A stretch of 11,350 nt of DNA from assembly GCA_025362915.1 (NCBI GenBank), contig JANYEU010000346.1, positions 1 to 11,350 on the forward strand, read 5' to 3'. Below, piece after piece: positions 1 to 5,718 of the stretch (its first letter is position 1; each line of letters starts with the position of its first letter). The DNA comes from Chitinophagaceae bacterium (GTDB lineage Bacteria > Bacteroidota > Bacteroidia > Chitinophagales > Chitinophagaceae). Position numbers and translations under genes: made by a program. The notes under the pieces are model-generated. The model saw only the letters and a list, made by a program, of their open reading frames with translations, did not search any database and had not been told where the DNA came from.

Positions 1-233
1 CTTCGAAAGGTTGTTCACCCTCTGTTTTTGGAGGTGATTGTAAATAATGTGTATAGTTTGATTCCCGCCGATGTTGGTGTTCTTTAACAACATCTATAAG
101 CAGAACCTATATATTTGTAAAAGAACTCTTTAATTAAACATTCTATTGATTTATGTTGGTGAAGAACACTAACATCGGCAGAAACGATGTTTTATTACTG
201 GACTGTTTTTAAGCATGTTTGATGATATGATAC
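1..233. other. Gene-free stretch upstream of intron domain V, probably more of the intron
   Basis: No convincing reading frame is present: all frames close early, and no reverse-transcriptase or maturase motifs are visible. The stretch is rich in foldable elements. A GAAA tetraloop-like turn lies at 4-9, a small hairpin at 16-22/31-36 and a large inverted repeat at 67-179. Because domain V of a group II intron follows at 234, this is probably intron sequence, such as domain III and a short or ORF-less domain IV. That is inferred from position only. The 5' end of the intron, and any intron-encoded protein, would lie beyond the left edge of the window. Confidence 0.4.
67..179. repeat. Inverted repeat with alternative inner hairpins
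   Basis: The 18-nt arm at 67-84 (gccgatgttggtgttctt) matches the reverse complement of 162-179 at 17 of 18 positions; the exception is a G-U pair in RNA. Two alternative hairpins use parts of the same arms: gatgttg 70-76 with caacatc 88-94, and atgttggtg 153-161 with cactaacat 167-175 around a 5-nt loop. The sequence can therefore fold in mutually exclusive ways. It may be an intron domain or an independent structured element; the sequence alone does not decide. Confidence 0.6.
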
Positions 234-306
234 GAGCAGTATGAAGTGAGAACTTCACGTACGGTTCTGTGAGAGACTTGGGCTGAAATGCCCTTGCCTA
301 CTCGTC
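234..306 (+). ncRNA. Group II intron 3' end: domains V and VI
   Basis: Bases 234-268 have the layout of group II intron domain V. An outer stem gagc/gttc carries the AGC catalytic triad at 235-237, followed by a gta/tac stem, a bulge, and the distal stem aagtg/cactt-like with a GAGA-type loop. Domain VI follows at about 271-303, with gag/ctc closing it, an inner gggc/gccc stem at 280-283/290-293 and a candidate branch-point A at 300. The intron would end near 306. One oddity is A238, which faces G263 where functional domain V elements normally pair C with G. The terminal dinucleotide also does not clearly obey the usual AY ending. Together these suggest a decayed copy, though the exact boundary is uncertain. 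No intron-encoded protein is in view. Confidence 0.75.
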
Positions 307-311
307 TGTTC

Positions 312-367
312 AGCGAAGCTGGTCACTAGTGCTTACTAGTCGAACCAGTTTGTAACTGGAATTCGCT
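312..367. repeat. Nested palindromic segment immediately downstream of the intron
   Basis: An outer 6-bp stem (agcgaa 312-317 with ttcgct 362-367) encloses ctggt 319-323/accag 344-348 and actagt 325-330/actagt 335-340. An alternative hairpin, ccagtt 345-350/aactgg 354-359 with a 3-nt loop, is also possible. The segment abuts the predicted intron end, so it may be the 3' exon flank, meaning a structured insertion target such as an old terminator. That interpretation is an inference. It does not show the paired core sites of an integron attC. Confidence 0.5.
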
Positions 368-397
368 AAGATAAATTGTTATATAATAAACACTTAC

Positions 398-425
398 TTT
401 GGATTACCAAAAATTGGTACTTTTG
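398..425 (+). promoter_or_regulatory. Promoter with operator-like palindrome for the toxin-antitoxin module
   Basis: TTTG at 398-401 and TACTTTTG at 418-425 fit the Bacteroidota -33/-7 pattern (TTTG, TAnnTTTG) with a 16-nt spacer, slightly short. A perfect hairpin or palindrome, taccaa 405-410/ttggta 414-419, fills the spacer and touches the -7 element. A second inverted pair, cttacttt 393-400/aaagtaag 435-442, brackets the whole promoter and ends right at the antitoxin start codon. ParD-type antitoxins bind palindromes in their own promoters, so these are plausible operators (inference). Confidence 0.6.
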
Positions 426-442
426 ATTTAAATAAAAGTAAG

Positions 443-694
443 ATGGGAAGAAATACATCGGTTTCATTAGGGAATTATTTTGAGGATTTTGTGGATAACA
501 GAATCAATGAGGGTAGATATAAAAATGCCAGTGAGGTAATTCGGGCCGGATTGCGTTTGTTGGAAGAAGAAGAAAACAAGATAAAAGTGTTGAGAAGCGC
601 CATAAAGGAAGGGATAGATAGTGGAATGGTGCAGAATTTTAACCCTAAAAGCCATCTTGAACAGTTGAAAGCCAATAAGAAAGCTAATGGTTAA
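443..694 (+). CDS. parD: ParD-like (CC2985 family) antitoxin, ribbon-helix-helix
   Basis: This 83-residue protein has the ParD/CC2985 antitoxin layout. An N-terminal ribbon-helix-helix DNA-binding domain spans roughly residues 1-45, with the strand RNTSVSLG and the helices FEDFVDNRINEGRYKNASEVIRAGLRLLEE. A charged C-terminal tail (about 46-83) would wrap the toxin. The motif GRYKNASEVIRAGLRLLE is typical of the family, and the length is normal. It is expected to neutralise the ParE toxin and to repress its own promoter. It overlaps the toxin start by 8 bp, the usual translational coupling, and an operator-like palindrome sits just upstream. It appears intact even though its toxin partner is interrupted. 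Family assignment is confident; the name parD is by family, not proven orthology. Confidence 0.88.
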   Translation: MGRNTSVSLGNYFEDFVDNRINEGRYKNASEVIRAGLRLLEEEENKIKVLRSAIKEGIDSGMVQNFNPKSHLEQLKANKKANG

Positions 695-989
695 ATACGT
701 TTTAACCAATAAGGCAATAGAGGATTTATCTAATATTTGGAATTATACTTATGACAACTGGTCTGAAAAGCAAGCTGACAAGTATTATGAACTATTGATT
801 TTAGCTTGTGAGGCAATATCAACGAATCCTTAAAAAGGAAAGAATTATACTGCGATAGATAATAACATATTTGGTTATAATGCTAGTTATCACATAATAT
901 TTTATAGAATAGTTGAGCATAATAAGATTGAGATAGTAAGAATTTTACATGGAAGCATGGATTTGAAAAATAGAATGCAGGATGAATAA
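687..989 (+). pseudogene. parE: ParE/RelE-superfamily toxin with in-frame stop codon
   Basis: The frame starts at ATG 687 inside the antitoxin gene and would encode 100 residues. It opens MVKYVLTNKAIEDLSNIWNY and closes IEIVRILHGSMDLKNRMQDE, which match the N- and C-terminal blocks of ParE-type toxins in Bacteroidota. A TAA at 831-833 (codon 49) interrupts it after ISTNP. Family members usually carry a leucine or similar there (NPxxGKNY), so a single TTA-to-TAA change would explain it. Everything after the stop remains conserved and in frame (KGKNYTAIDNNIFGYNASYHIIFYRIVEH), so the lesion looks recent. The 48-residue remnant lacks the C-terminal part (IIFYRI...RILH) of the toxin fold and should be inactive. 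An assembly error or stop readthrough are the alternatives. Confidence 0.85.
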
Positions 990-1105
990 ATCTTCTCAAT
1001 GGTTCATGTCTTTAGTGTGTTTCGTAACATACTACTAATCACGGAAGAAGATAAGCTTCTAAATATGACCTTTAATTTGTGAAACATAGTTCATAACTAC
1101 TACTA

Positions 1106-1552
1106 ATGACAATTGCAATTAAAAATGTTTGTTTTGGGGAAAATGTAACCATAGTGGAACCCGTGAATCTGTATGGCTGTACAATAGGAAGCGATAGTTT
1201 TATTGGGCCATTTACCGAGATCCAAAAGGATGTGGTGATAGGCGAACGCTGCAAGGTGCAGTCGCACAGCTTTATTTGCGAGCTGGTAACCATTGGCAAT
1301 GACTGTTTTATTGGTCATGGGGTGATGTTTGTAAACGACCTGTTTAGCGAAGGCGGCCCTGCAATGGGCAAGAAAGAATTATGGAAGGAAACGACTATTG
1401 GCAACCACGTATCCATTGGTAGTAATGCCACCATATTGCCGGTAAGCATTTGCGACAATGTGGTAATTGGTGCAGGTGCTGTGGTAACTAAAAACATTAC
1501 CAAGCCGGGTGTTTATGCGGGTAATCCTGCAAAGTTTTTACGGGGGATATAA
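1106..1552 (+). CDS. Hexapeptide-repeat (left-handed beta-helix) acyltransferase, WbpD/WlbB-like
   Basis: This is a 148-residue transferase built of hexapeptide repeats such as IGSDSF, IGPFTE, IGERCK, IGNDCF, IGNHVS, IGSNAT and IGAGAV. Such repeats form a trimeric left-handed beta-helix that binds acetyl-CoA. The segment FIGHGVMFVND (69-79), the loop before LWKETTIG, and the closing VYAGNPAKFLRG (137-147) resemble sugar N-acetyltransferases of the WbpD/WlbB/QdtC type. Those act on amino-sugar nucleotides for surface polysaccharides. The substrate cannot be read from the sequence. No dehydrogenase, aminotransferase or glycosyltransferase partner is nearby, so it is an orphan here. By eye its base composition is richer in G and C than the toxin-antitoxin module beside it. 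No clear promoter was found in the 116 bp upstream. Confidence 0.82.
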   Translation: MTIAIKNVCFGENVTIVEPVNLYGCTIGSDSFIGPFTEIQKDVVIGERCKVQSHSFICELVTIGNDCFIGHGVMFVNDLFSEGGPAMGKKELWKETTIGNHVSIGSNATILPVSICDNVVIGAGAVVTKNITKPGVYAGNPAKFLRGI

Positions 1553-1634
1553 TTTAAAAATGCCACTTCTACACAACGCTTTCCGATAATGTGCATATAA
1601 ATAATTTGCTAAATAGTTTTCAACGTATGGTTGT

Positions 1635-1669
1635 TTTGTAAAAAAAGGGTTTTTAAAAGCTTATTTTTG
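1635..1669 (+). promoter_or_regulatory. Candidate promoter of the polysaccharide deacetylase gene
   Basis: TATTTTTG at 1662-1669 is an exact match to the Bacteroidota -7 consensus TAnnTTTG. TTTG at 1635-1638 could be the -33 element, but the 23-nt spacer is at the long end. The start codon at 1693 lies about 20 bases past a start site expected near 1675. Confidence 0.4.
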
Positions 1670-1692
1670 ATTAATCACAAATACTAGTTACC

Positions 1693-2526
1693 ATGAAATT
1701 AATTACAAGTGTACTTTGCCTATCTGTTTTGATGATGTCGGTAAGCTGCAAGAACGAACCAAAAAAAGAAGAGGTAAAAGTGGTGGAAGCACCAAAGCCT
1801 GTTCCGGGTACTCCCATAAAGTTTGATAGCAGCAAGCGATATATATACCTTACCTGGGATGATTCTCCGCAACCTCCGGGAACAAGGGTTTGTATGAACT
1901 TATTCCGTAAGGAAGGCGTAAAAGCAACTTTCTTTTCGGTAGGAATGCACGCATTCGACTTTAGCCGTAAAAGACTTGTAGATGAAATCCGTAACAGTTA
2001 TCCTCAGTTCTTGTTGGCAAACCATAGCTATACGCATGGGTTTCAAGATAAATACAAAAGTTTTTATAACATGCCAGATAGTGCCATTAAAGACTTTTTG
2101 AAAAATGAACAAGAACTTAAGGTGCCGGTGAAGATAATAAGACTTCCAGGCTGTAATTCTTGGGTGTTGGATGGAGAAATGAAAGGGCAACCTTCTACAA
2201 AAAAGGTTTATGAAAAACTGGATGGTTTGGGATATAGCGTAATTGGTTGGGATGTGGAATGGCGCTTCCTACACGGTAATACACCTGTGCAAAGTGCTAC
2301 AGAGATGGCAAAAGAAGTGAATGAAAAGTTTGAAGACCAACTTACTGTTGCACCTAATGCGATAGTGATATTGGCACACGACCGTATGTTTGCCAAGCCA
2401 CAATATGCAGACTCGTTGACACGTTTTATCACCATCCTAAAGAGCGATCCTAGGAATGTGTTTGAAACTATTGACCACTATCCGTTAATTAAATATGCAG
2501 TAAAGGACACAATTAATAAGAAGTAA
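1693..2526 (+). CDS. Lipoprotein polysaccharide deacetylase (NodB-homology, carbohydrate esterase 4-like)
   Basis: This 277-residue protein probably removes acetyl groups from an N- or O-acetylated polysaccharide outside the cytoplasm. Residues 1-18 form a lipoprotein signal peptide ending MSVSC, with Cys19 the likely lipidated residue; a charged linker (20-48) follows. The NodB-type motifs appear in order: TWDDS (54-58, catalytic base and metal Asp), HSYTH (111-115, the metal-binding H-x-x-x-H), RLPG (150-153), WDVEW (186-190) and AHD (228-230, catalytic His). Motif 1 reads TWDDS instead of the usual TFDDG, a mild deviation. The length suits a single catalytic domain. The start is fixed by the signal peptide, and a -7 element lies upstream. 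The natural substrate (peptidoglycan, chitin-like or another glycan) is unknown, and no carbohydrate gene cluster is adjacent. Confidence 0.85.
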   Translation: MKLITSVLCLSVLMMSVSCKNEPKKEEVKVVEAPKPVPGTPIKFDSSKRYIYLTWDDSPQPPGTRVCMNLFRKEGVKATFFSVGMHAFDFSRKRLVDEIRNSYPQFLLANHSYTHGFQDKYKSFYNMPDSAIKDFLKNEQELKVPVKIIRLPGCNSWVLDGEMKGQPSTKKVYEKLDGLGYSVIGWDVEWRFLHGNTPVQSATEMAKEVNEKFEDQLTVAPNAIVILAHDRMFAKPQYADSLTRFITILKSDPRNVFETIDHYPLIKYAVKDTINKK

Positions 2527-2532
2527 AAGAAA

Positions 2533-2560
2533 TGATACGTTGTACGTTATATGTAAATGG
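2533..2560. repeat. Degenerate heptamer array after the deacetylase gene
   Basis: Four 7-bp units begin 6 bases after the stop codon: tgatacg, ttgtacg, ttatatg, taaatgg. It includes the 13-mer tacgttgtacgtt (2536-2548), which reappears with one change (tacgttatacgtt) at 4794-4806 after iscS. The period-7 pattern is shared with three other intergenic sites in the window. Confidence 0.5.
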
Positions 2561-2602
2561 AAGTGAACTGAAGCTTTTAACTGGAAACACAATTCATGAG
2601 TC

Positions 2603-3373
2603 ATGTATAATACGTTGCTTACTAATCTTGAGGATGGCATTTTTACCATAACCATCAATCGCCCCGAAAAGCTGAATGCACTGAATAAGGAGGTCATGAC
2701 AGAGTTGAACAGCGCACTTGATGAAGTGGCTGACAATAAAGACATACAATCAGCCATTATTACAGGCAGTGGCAGTAAGGCTTTTGTGGCTGGTGCGGAT
2801 ATAAGTGAGTTTAAAGGGTTGAGTTCTGCCGAAGGAAAAGCGATGGCGAAGTATGGGCAGGATACTTTTTTTAGAATTGAGAATAGTAGTAAACCAATCG
2901 TTGCCTGTGTAAATGGTTTTGCCTTGGGCGGTGGCTGCGAACTGGCAATGAGTTGTCATTTTAGGATAGCTTCTGATAATGCAAAGTTTTCACAGCCAGA
3001 AGTAAACCTAGGAATAATTCCCGGCTATGGGGGCACACAAAGATTGGTTCAATTGATAGGAAAAGGGCGTGCCTTGGAATTGATAATGACCGGAAATATG
3101 GTAGATGCAGCGACTGCAATGCAGTATGGGCTTGTAAACCATGTAGTTTCTCAAGATGTATTAATAGATACTGCGACAACCCTGTTGAAAATAATAAATG
3201 CAAAATCATCCTCTGCAATAGCTGCCTCCATTACCGCTGCCAATGCTGCCTATAGCCATAATCAAAACGGGTATGAGGTGGAATTGGAAGTCTTCGGAAA
3301 CTGTTTCGGTACACCGGATATGAACGAAGGTGTAAATGCTTTTCTAGAAAAAAGAAAGCCTATTTTTAGGTAG
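2603..3373 (+). CDS. Enoyl-CoA hydratase (crotonase superfamily)
   Basis: This 256-residue cytoplasmic enzyme is predicted to hydrate trans-2-enoyl-CoA to 3-hydroxyacyl-CoA, as in fatty-acid or amino-acid breakdown. The crotonase fold is complete. NRPEKLNALN (19-28) and AFVAGADISEF (60-70) supply the CoA site and the first oxyanion-hole amide. NGFALGGGCELAMSCHFRIA (104-123) holds the second oxyanion glycine and Glu113. FSQPEVNLGIIPGYGGTQRL (129-148) holds Glu133. The two glutamates are 20 residues apart, as in the rat mitochondrial enzyme (144 and 164), which supports true hydratase activity over other crotonase reactions. The length is standard. No other beta-oxidation gene is adjacent, so the pathway is unassigned and substrate chain length cannot be told. 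No strong promoter was recognised in the 76-bp gap before it. Confidence 0.9.
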   Translation: MYNTLLTNLEDGIFTITINRPEKLNALNKEVMTELNSALDEVADNKDIQSAIITGSGSKAFVAGADISEFKGLSSAEGKAMAKYGQDTFFRIENSSKPIVACVNGFALGGGCELAMSCHFRIASDNAKFSQPEVNLGIIPGYGGTQRLVQLIGKGRALELIMTGNMVDAATAMQYGLVNHVVSQDVLIDTATTLLKIINAKSSSAIAASITAANAAYSHNQNGYEVELEVFGNCFGTPDMNEGVNAFLEKRKPIFR

Positions 3374-3374
3374 A

Positions 3375-3444
3375 TAAGAAGTAATAAGTAATAGGTAACA
3401 AGTAAGAAGTTTTTTACTTACAACCTATTGCTTACCACTTATAA
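3375..3444. repeat. Two opposing heptamer arrays forming a long hairpin
   Basis: Starting one base after the hydratase stop codon there are five 7-bp units: taagaag, taataag, taatagg, taacaag, taagaag (3375-3409). After a T-run, four units of the same kind lie in reverse orientation (3417-3444: cttacaa, cctattg, cttacca, cttataa). The two arrays are complementary, so 3379-3406 pairs with 3417-3440 with a few mismatches and a 4-nt bulge. The hairpin with the internal T-run could serve as a weak terminator between this gene and the isc promoter (inference). Confidence 0.6.
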
Positions 3445-3496
3445 CATTTATTCTTGATTACGATATATGAAAAATTAGGGTCACGAAACAGACAGT

Positions 3497-3529
3497 TTTG
3501 TGAAAGTAAAAACCTTTGCACTAAGTTTG
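3497..3529 (+). promoter_or_regulatory. Bacteroidota-type promoter of the iscSUA operon
   Basis: TTTG at 3497-3500 and TAAGTTTG at 3522-3529 match the -33 and -7 consensus exactly with a 21-nt spacer. Transcription should start near 3535, leaving a leader of about 25 nt before iscS. No IscR-like operator was recognised. Confidence 0.65.
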
Positions 3530-3560
3530 TATCTAAATTACGCAGATAAACAAAAAAGAC

Positions 3561-4778
3561 ATGTTGAAATTTCCCATTTATTTAGACAATAATGCAACAA
3601 CACCAATGGATCCAAGGGTGCTGGAGGCAATGATTCCTTACTTTACAGAACATTTTGGGAATGCGGCAAGTCGTAACCACCCTTTTGGTTGGGAAGCAGA
3701 AGAAGCAGTTGATTATGCTCGTGAGCAAGTGGCCGCATTGATAGGTGCTGACCCGAAAGAAATCATTTTTACCAGTGGTGCAACAGAGGGTGATAACTTG
3801 GCTATCAAGGGAGTATATGAAATGTATGCCAGTAAAGGAAATCATATCATTACCGCTACCACAGAACACAAGGCTGTATTGGATACTTGCAAGCACATAG
3901 AAAAATTAGGTGGAGAAGTAACTTATCTGGAAGTAAAAGAAGATGGATTAGTAGATTTGACTGAATTAGAAGCGGCAATAAGACCAACTACTATCTTGGT
4001 TGCCATCATGTATGCAAATAATGAAATAGGCGTTGTTCAACCCATAAAAGAAATATCTGCCATTGCTAAAAAGCACGGTGTATTGTTCTTTACTGATGCG
4101 GTGCAAGCTGTAGGAAAGATTCCAGTAAATGTAATTAACGATGGTATTGATATAATGGCTTTTACTGCGCACAAAATGTACGGCCCAAAAGGAATTGGTG
4201 CCTTGTATGTTCGTCGTAAGAATCCACGTGTAAAGGTTACTGCCCAAATGGACGGTGGCGGACACGAAAGAGGAATGCGTAGCGGTACATTGAATGTTCC
4301 AGGTATTGTAGGTTTTGGTAAGGCTTGTGAATTGTCTCGGTTAGAAATGGCTGATGATGCTGTACGATTGAGTAAGTTGAGAGATAAATTGGAAACTGCC
4401 TTATTACAAATAGAAGAATCTTATGTAAATGGTAACCGCGAGCATCGTTTACCGCATGTTGCAAATATTTCTTTCAAACATGTAGAGGGCGAAGGGTTAC
4501 TTATGGGGTTCAATAAGAATATAGCACTGAGTTCTGGCTCGGCCTGTACTTCTGCTTCTTTGGAACCTAGTTATGTTTTAAAGGCATTGGGTTTGGGCGA
4601 TGATTTGGCACATAGTTCTTTGCGATTTGGTTTGGGACGTTTCACAACAGAAGAGCAAATTGATTATACAATTGAGCAAATTAGCAATACAGTTCACAAG
4701 TTAAGGGACATGAGTCCGCTTTGGGAAATGTATAAAGAAGGAATTGACTTGAACAGTATTGAATGGGCGCACCACTAG
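3561..4778 (+). CDS. iscS: Cysteine desulfurase IscS
   Basis: This 405-residue PLP enzyme converts cysteine to alanine and passes the persulfide sulfur to IscU and other acceptors. Visible features are YLDNNATTPMDP (7-18), SGATEGDN (72-79), TEHKAV with His103 (101-106), FTDAVQ with Asp179 and Gln182 (177-182), and the PLP lysine Lys205 in TAHKMYGPKG. The catalytic cysteine is Cys329 in SSGSACTSAS, on the long mobile loop typical of group I (IscS/NifS) enzymes. The C-terminus LWEMYKEGIDLNSIEWAHH is nearly the same as in E. coli IscS, which sets it apart from SufS and other NifS paralogues. The length is normal. It is the first gene of an iscS-iscU-iscA operon, 70 bp ahead of iscU, with a consensus promoter upstream. 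Nothing odd was seen in the protein. Confidence 0.96.
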   Translation: MLKFPIYLDNNATTPMDPRVLEAMIPYFTEHFGNAASRNHPFGWEAEEAVDYAREQVAALIGADPKEIIFTSGATEGDNLAIKGVYEMYASKGNHIITATTEHKAVLDTCKHIEKLGGEVTYLEVKEDGLVDLTELEAAIRPTTILVAIMYANNEIGVVQPIKEISAIAKKHGVLFFTDAVQAVGKIPVNVINDGIDIMAFTAHKMYGPKGIGALYVRRKNPRVKVTAQMDGGGHERGMRSGTLNVPGIVGFGKACELSRLEMADDAVRLSKLRDKLETALLQIEESYVNGNREHRLPHVANISFKHVEGEGLLMGFNKNIALSSGSACTSASLEPSYVLKALGLGDDLAHSSLRFGLGRFTTEEQIDYTIEQISNTVHKLRDMSPLWEMYKEGIDLNSIEWAHH

Positions 4779-4783
4779 GAGAG

Positions 4784-4811
4784 TAATAGGTATTACGTTA
4801 TACGTTGGCAA
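4784..4811. repeat. Degenerate heptamer array between iscS and iscU
   Basis: Units of 7 bp follow the iscS stop codon: taatagg, tattacg, ttatacg, then a weaker ttggcaa. The 11-mer agtaataggta (4782-4792) recurs at 3387-3397, and tacgttatacgtt (4794-4806) recurs with one change at 2536-2548. It lies inside the iscS-iscU spacer and so should be transcribed. Confidence 0.5.
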
Positions 4812-4848
4812 ATCATTTTATCACAATTACAATTTAATAAAAAATATC

Positions 4849-5268
4849 ATGGCATATTCAGAAAAAGTAATCGATCATTATAGTAACCCAAAAAATGTGG
4901 GTACTCTCGATAAAGGAAGTAAAAGTGTTGGTACTGGCTTGGTAGGTGCTCCAGAATGTGGCGATGTAATGCGCCTTCAAATTCAGGTGGATGATGCAAC
5001 AGGAGTTATCACAGATGCTAAATTTAAGACATTTGGTTGTGGTTCGGCAATTGCTTCTTCTTCATTAGCAACAGAATGGTTGAAAGGGAAGACTGTTGAT
5101 CAGGCAATGGCTATTGATAACATGGATTTGGTAGAAGAATTAAATCTTCCTCCAGTAAAAATTCACTGTTCTGTTTTGGCAGAAGATGCAATTAAGGCAG
5201 CAATCAACGATTACCGTGTGAAGAATGGCTTGGAAGAGTTGGTTTTTGAAGAAAAAGGAGTTCACTAA
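4849..5268 (+). CDS. iscU: Iron-sulfur cluster scaffold IscU
   Basis: This 139-residue scaffold receives sulfur from IscS and assembles [2Fe-2S] clusters. The start at 4849 gives MAYSEKVIDHYSNPKNVG, the canonical IscU N-terminus. An in-frame ATG at 4759, overlapping iscS, would add 30 unrelated residues and is rejected. All three ligand cysteines are present, Cys37 (APECGDV, with Asp39), Cys64 (TFGCGSAIASSS) and Cys107 (KIHCSVLAEDA). LPPVK at 100-104 is the segment recognised by the HscA chaperone in other bacteria. This is notable because no hscA or hscB lies in the window. The C-terminus is about ten residues longer than in E. coli. The gene sits between iscS and iscA on the same strand. 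Confidence 0.96.
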   Translation: MAYSEKVIDHYSNPKNVGTLDKGSKSVGTGLVGAPECGDVMRLQIQVDDATGVITDAKFKTFGCGSAIASSSLATEWLKGKTVDQAMAIDNMDLVEELNLPPVKIHCSVLAEDAIKAAINDYRVKNGLEELVFEEKGVH

Positions 5269-5286
5269 AGCTGTTTGAGTTTTATG

Positions 5287-5347
5287 TTTTGAATTGTAAA
5301 TTAAAGAACTTATTGTTCTGAATTCAAAATATAGAATTCAAAATATA
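5287..5347. repeat. Hairpin plus 14-bp tandem duplication in the iscU-iscA spacer
   Basis: Two perfect copies of gaattcaaaatata occupy 5320-5333 and 5334-5347. An inverted pair, ttttgaatt 5287-5295 and aattcaaaa 5321-5329, encloses an inner stem agaac 5305-5309/gttct 5315-5319. The RNA between iscU and iscA could therefore fold, and the duplicated arm gives two equivalent pairing partners. A role as a processing or attenuation site is possible but unproven. Confidence 0.5.
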
Positions 5348-5360
5348 AAATAGTTTTTTT

Positions 5361-5711
5361 ATGGTAGCAACAGATAATGCAATTTATGTTAGCGATAAGG
5401 CAAAAGCAAAGGTTGTAAAACTGATGGAAGATGCCGGCGTTGCTAGTGACTCAAGTTACTTCTTGCGTGTTGGCGTGGTGGGTGGTGGATGTAGCGGATT
5501 GAGTTACAAACTGGATTTTGATAACGAGACGAAACCGATGGATCAGGTTTTTGAGGATAATGGGGTAAAGGTGGTAACTGATTTGAAAAGTTTCCTTTAC
5601 TTAGTTAATACTGAACTAGACTTTAGTGATGGATTGAATGGTAAAGGTTTTCATTTCAATAATCCCAATGCAAGCAGAAGCTGCGGCTGTGGCGATAGTT
5701 TTGCCGTTTAA
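5361..5711 (+). CDS. iscA: A-type iron-sulfur carrier, IscA/ErpA/HesB family
   Basis: This 116-residue A-type carrier is expected to accept clusters or iron and deliver them to apoproteins in the cytoplasm. The three conserved cysteines are in place: Cys44 in VGGGCSGLSYKL, and Cys108 and Cys110 in the terminal SRSCGCGDSFAV. KAKVVKLMEDAG (15-26) is the usual first helix. Length and motif spacing are standard for the family. It is the third gene of the isc operon, 92 bp after iscU, and is followed by a strong terminator. On sequence alone IscA, ErpA and SufA are hard to separate; the name rests on the position next to iscS and iscU. Confidence 0.9.
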   Translation: MVATDNAIYVSDKAKAKVVKLMEDAGVASDSSYFLRVGVVGGGCSGLSYKLDFDNETKPMDQVFEDNGVKVVTDLKSFLYLVNTELDFSDGLNGKGFHFNNPNASRSCGCGDSFAV

Positions 5712-5718
5712 TAATATA

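Noticed and set aside
312..367. Integron attC site
   Set aside because: The hairpin is suggestive, but the paired core sites expected of attC are not present, and no integrase or cassette array is seen.
834..989. Separate downstream gene for the second half of the toxin
   Set aside because: No suitable start codon follows the TAA before the last few residues, so the conserved 3' half is best read as part of a broken gene.
2533..3444. CRISPR array based on the repeated short units
   Set aside because: The units are 7 bp and contiguous, with no spacers, and there are no cas genes.
4759..4848. Upstream ATG extending iscU by 30 residues and overlapping iscS
   Set aside because: The extra residues have no IscU character, while the internal ATG at 4849 gives the canonical MAYSEKVIDHY start.
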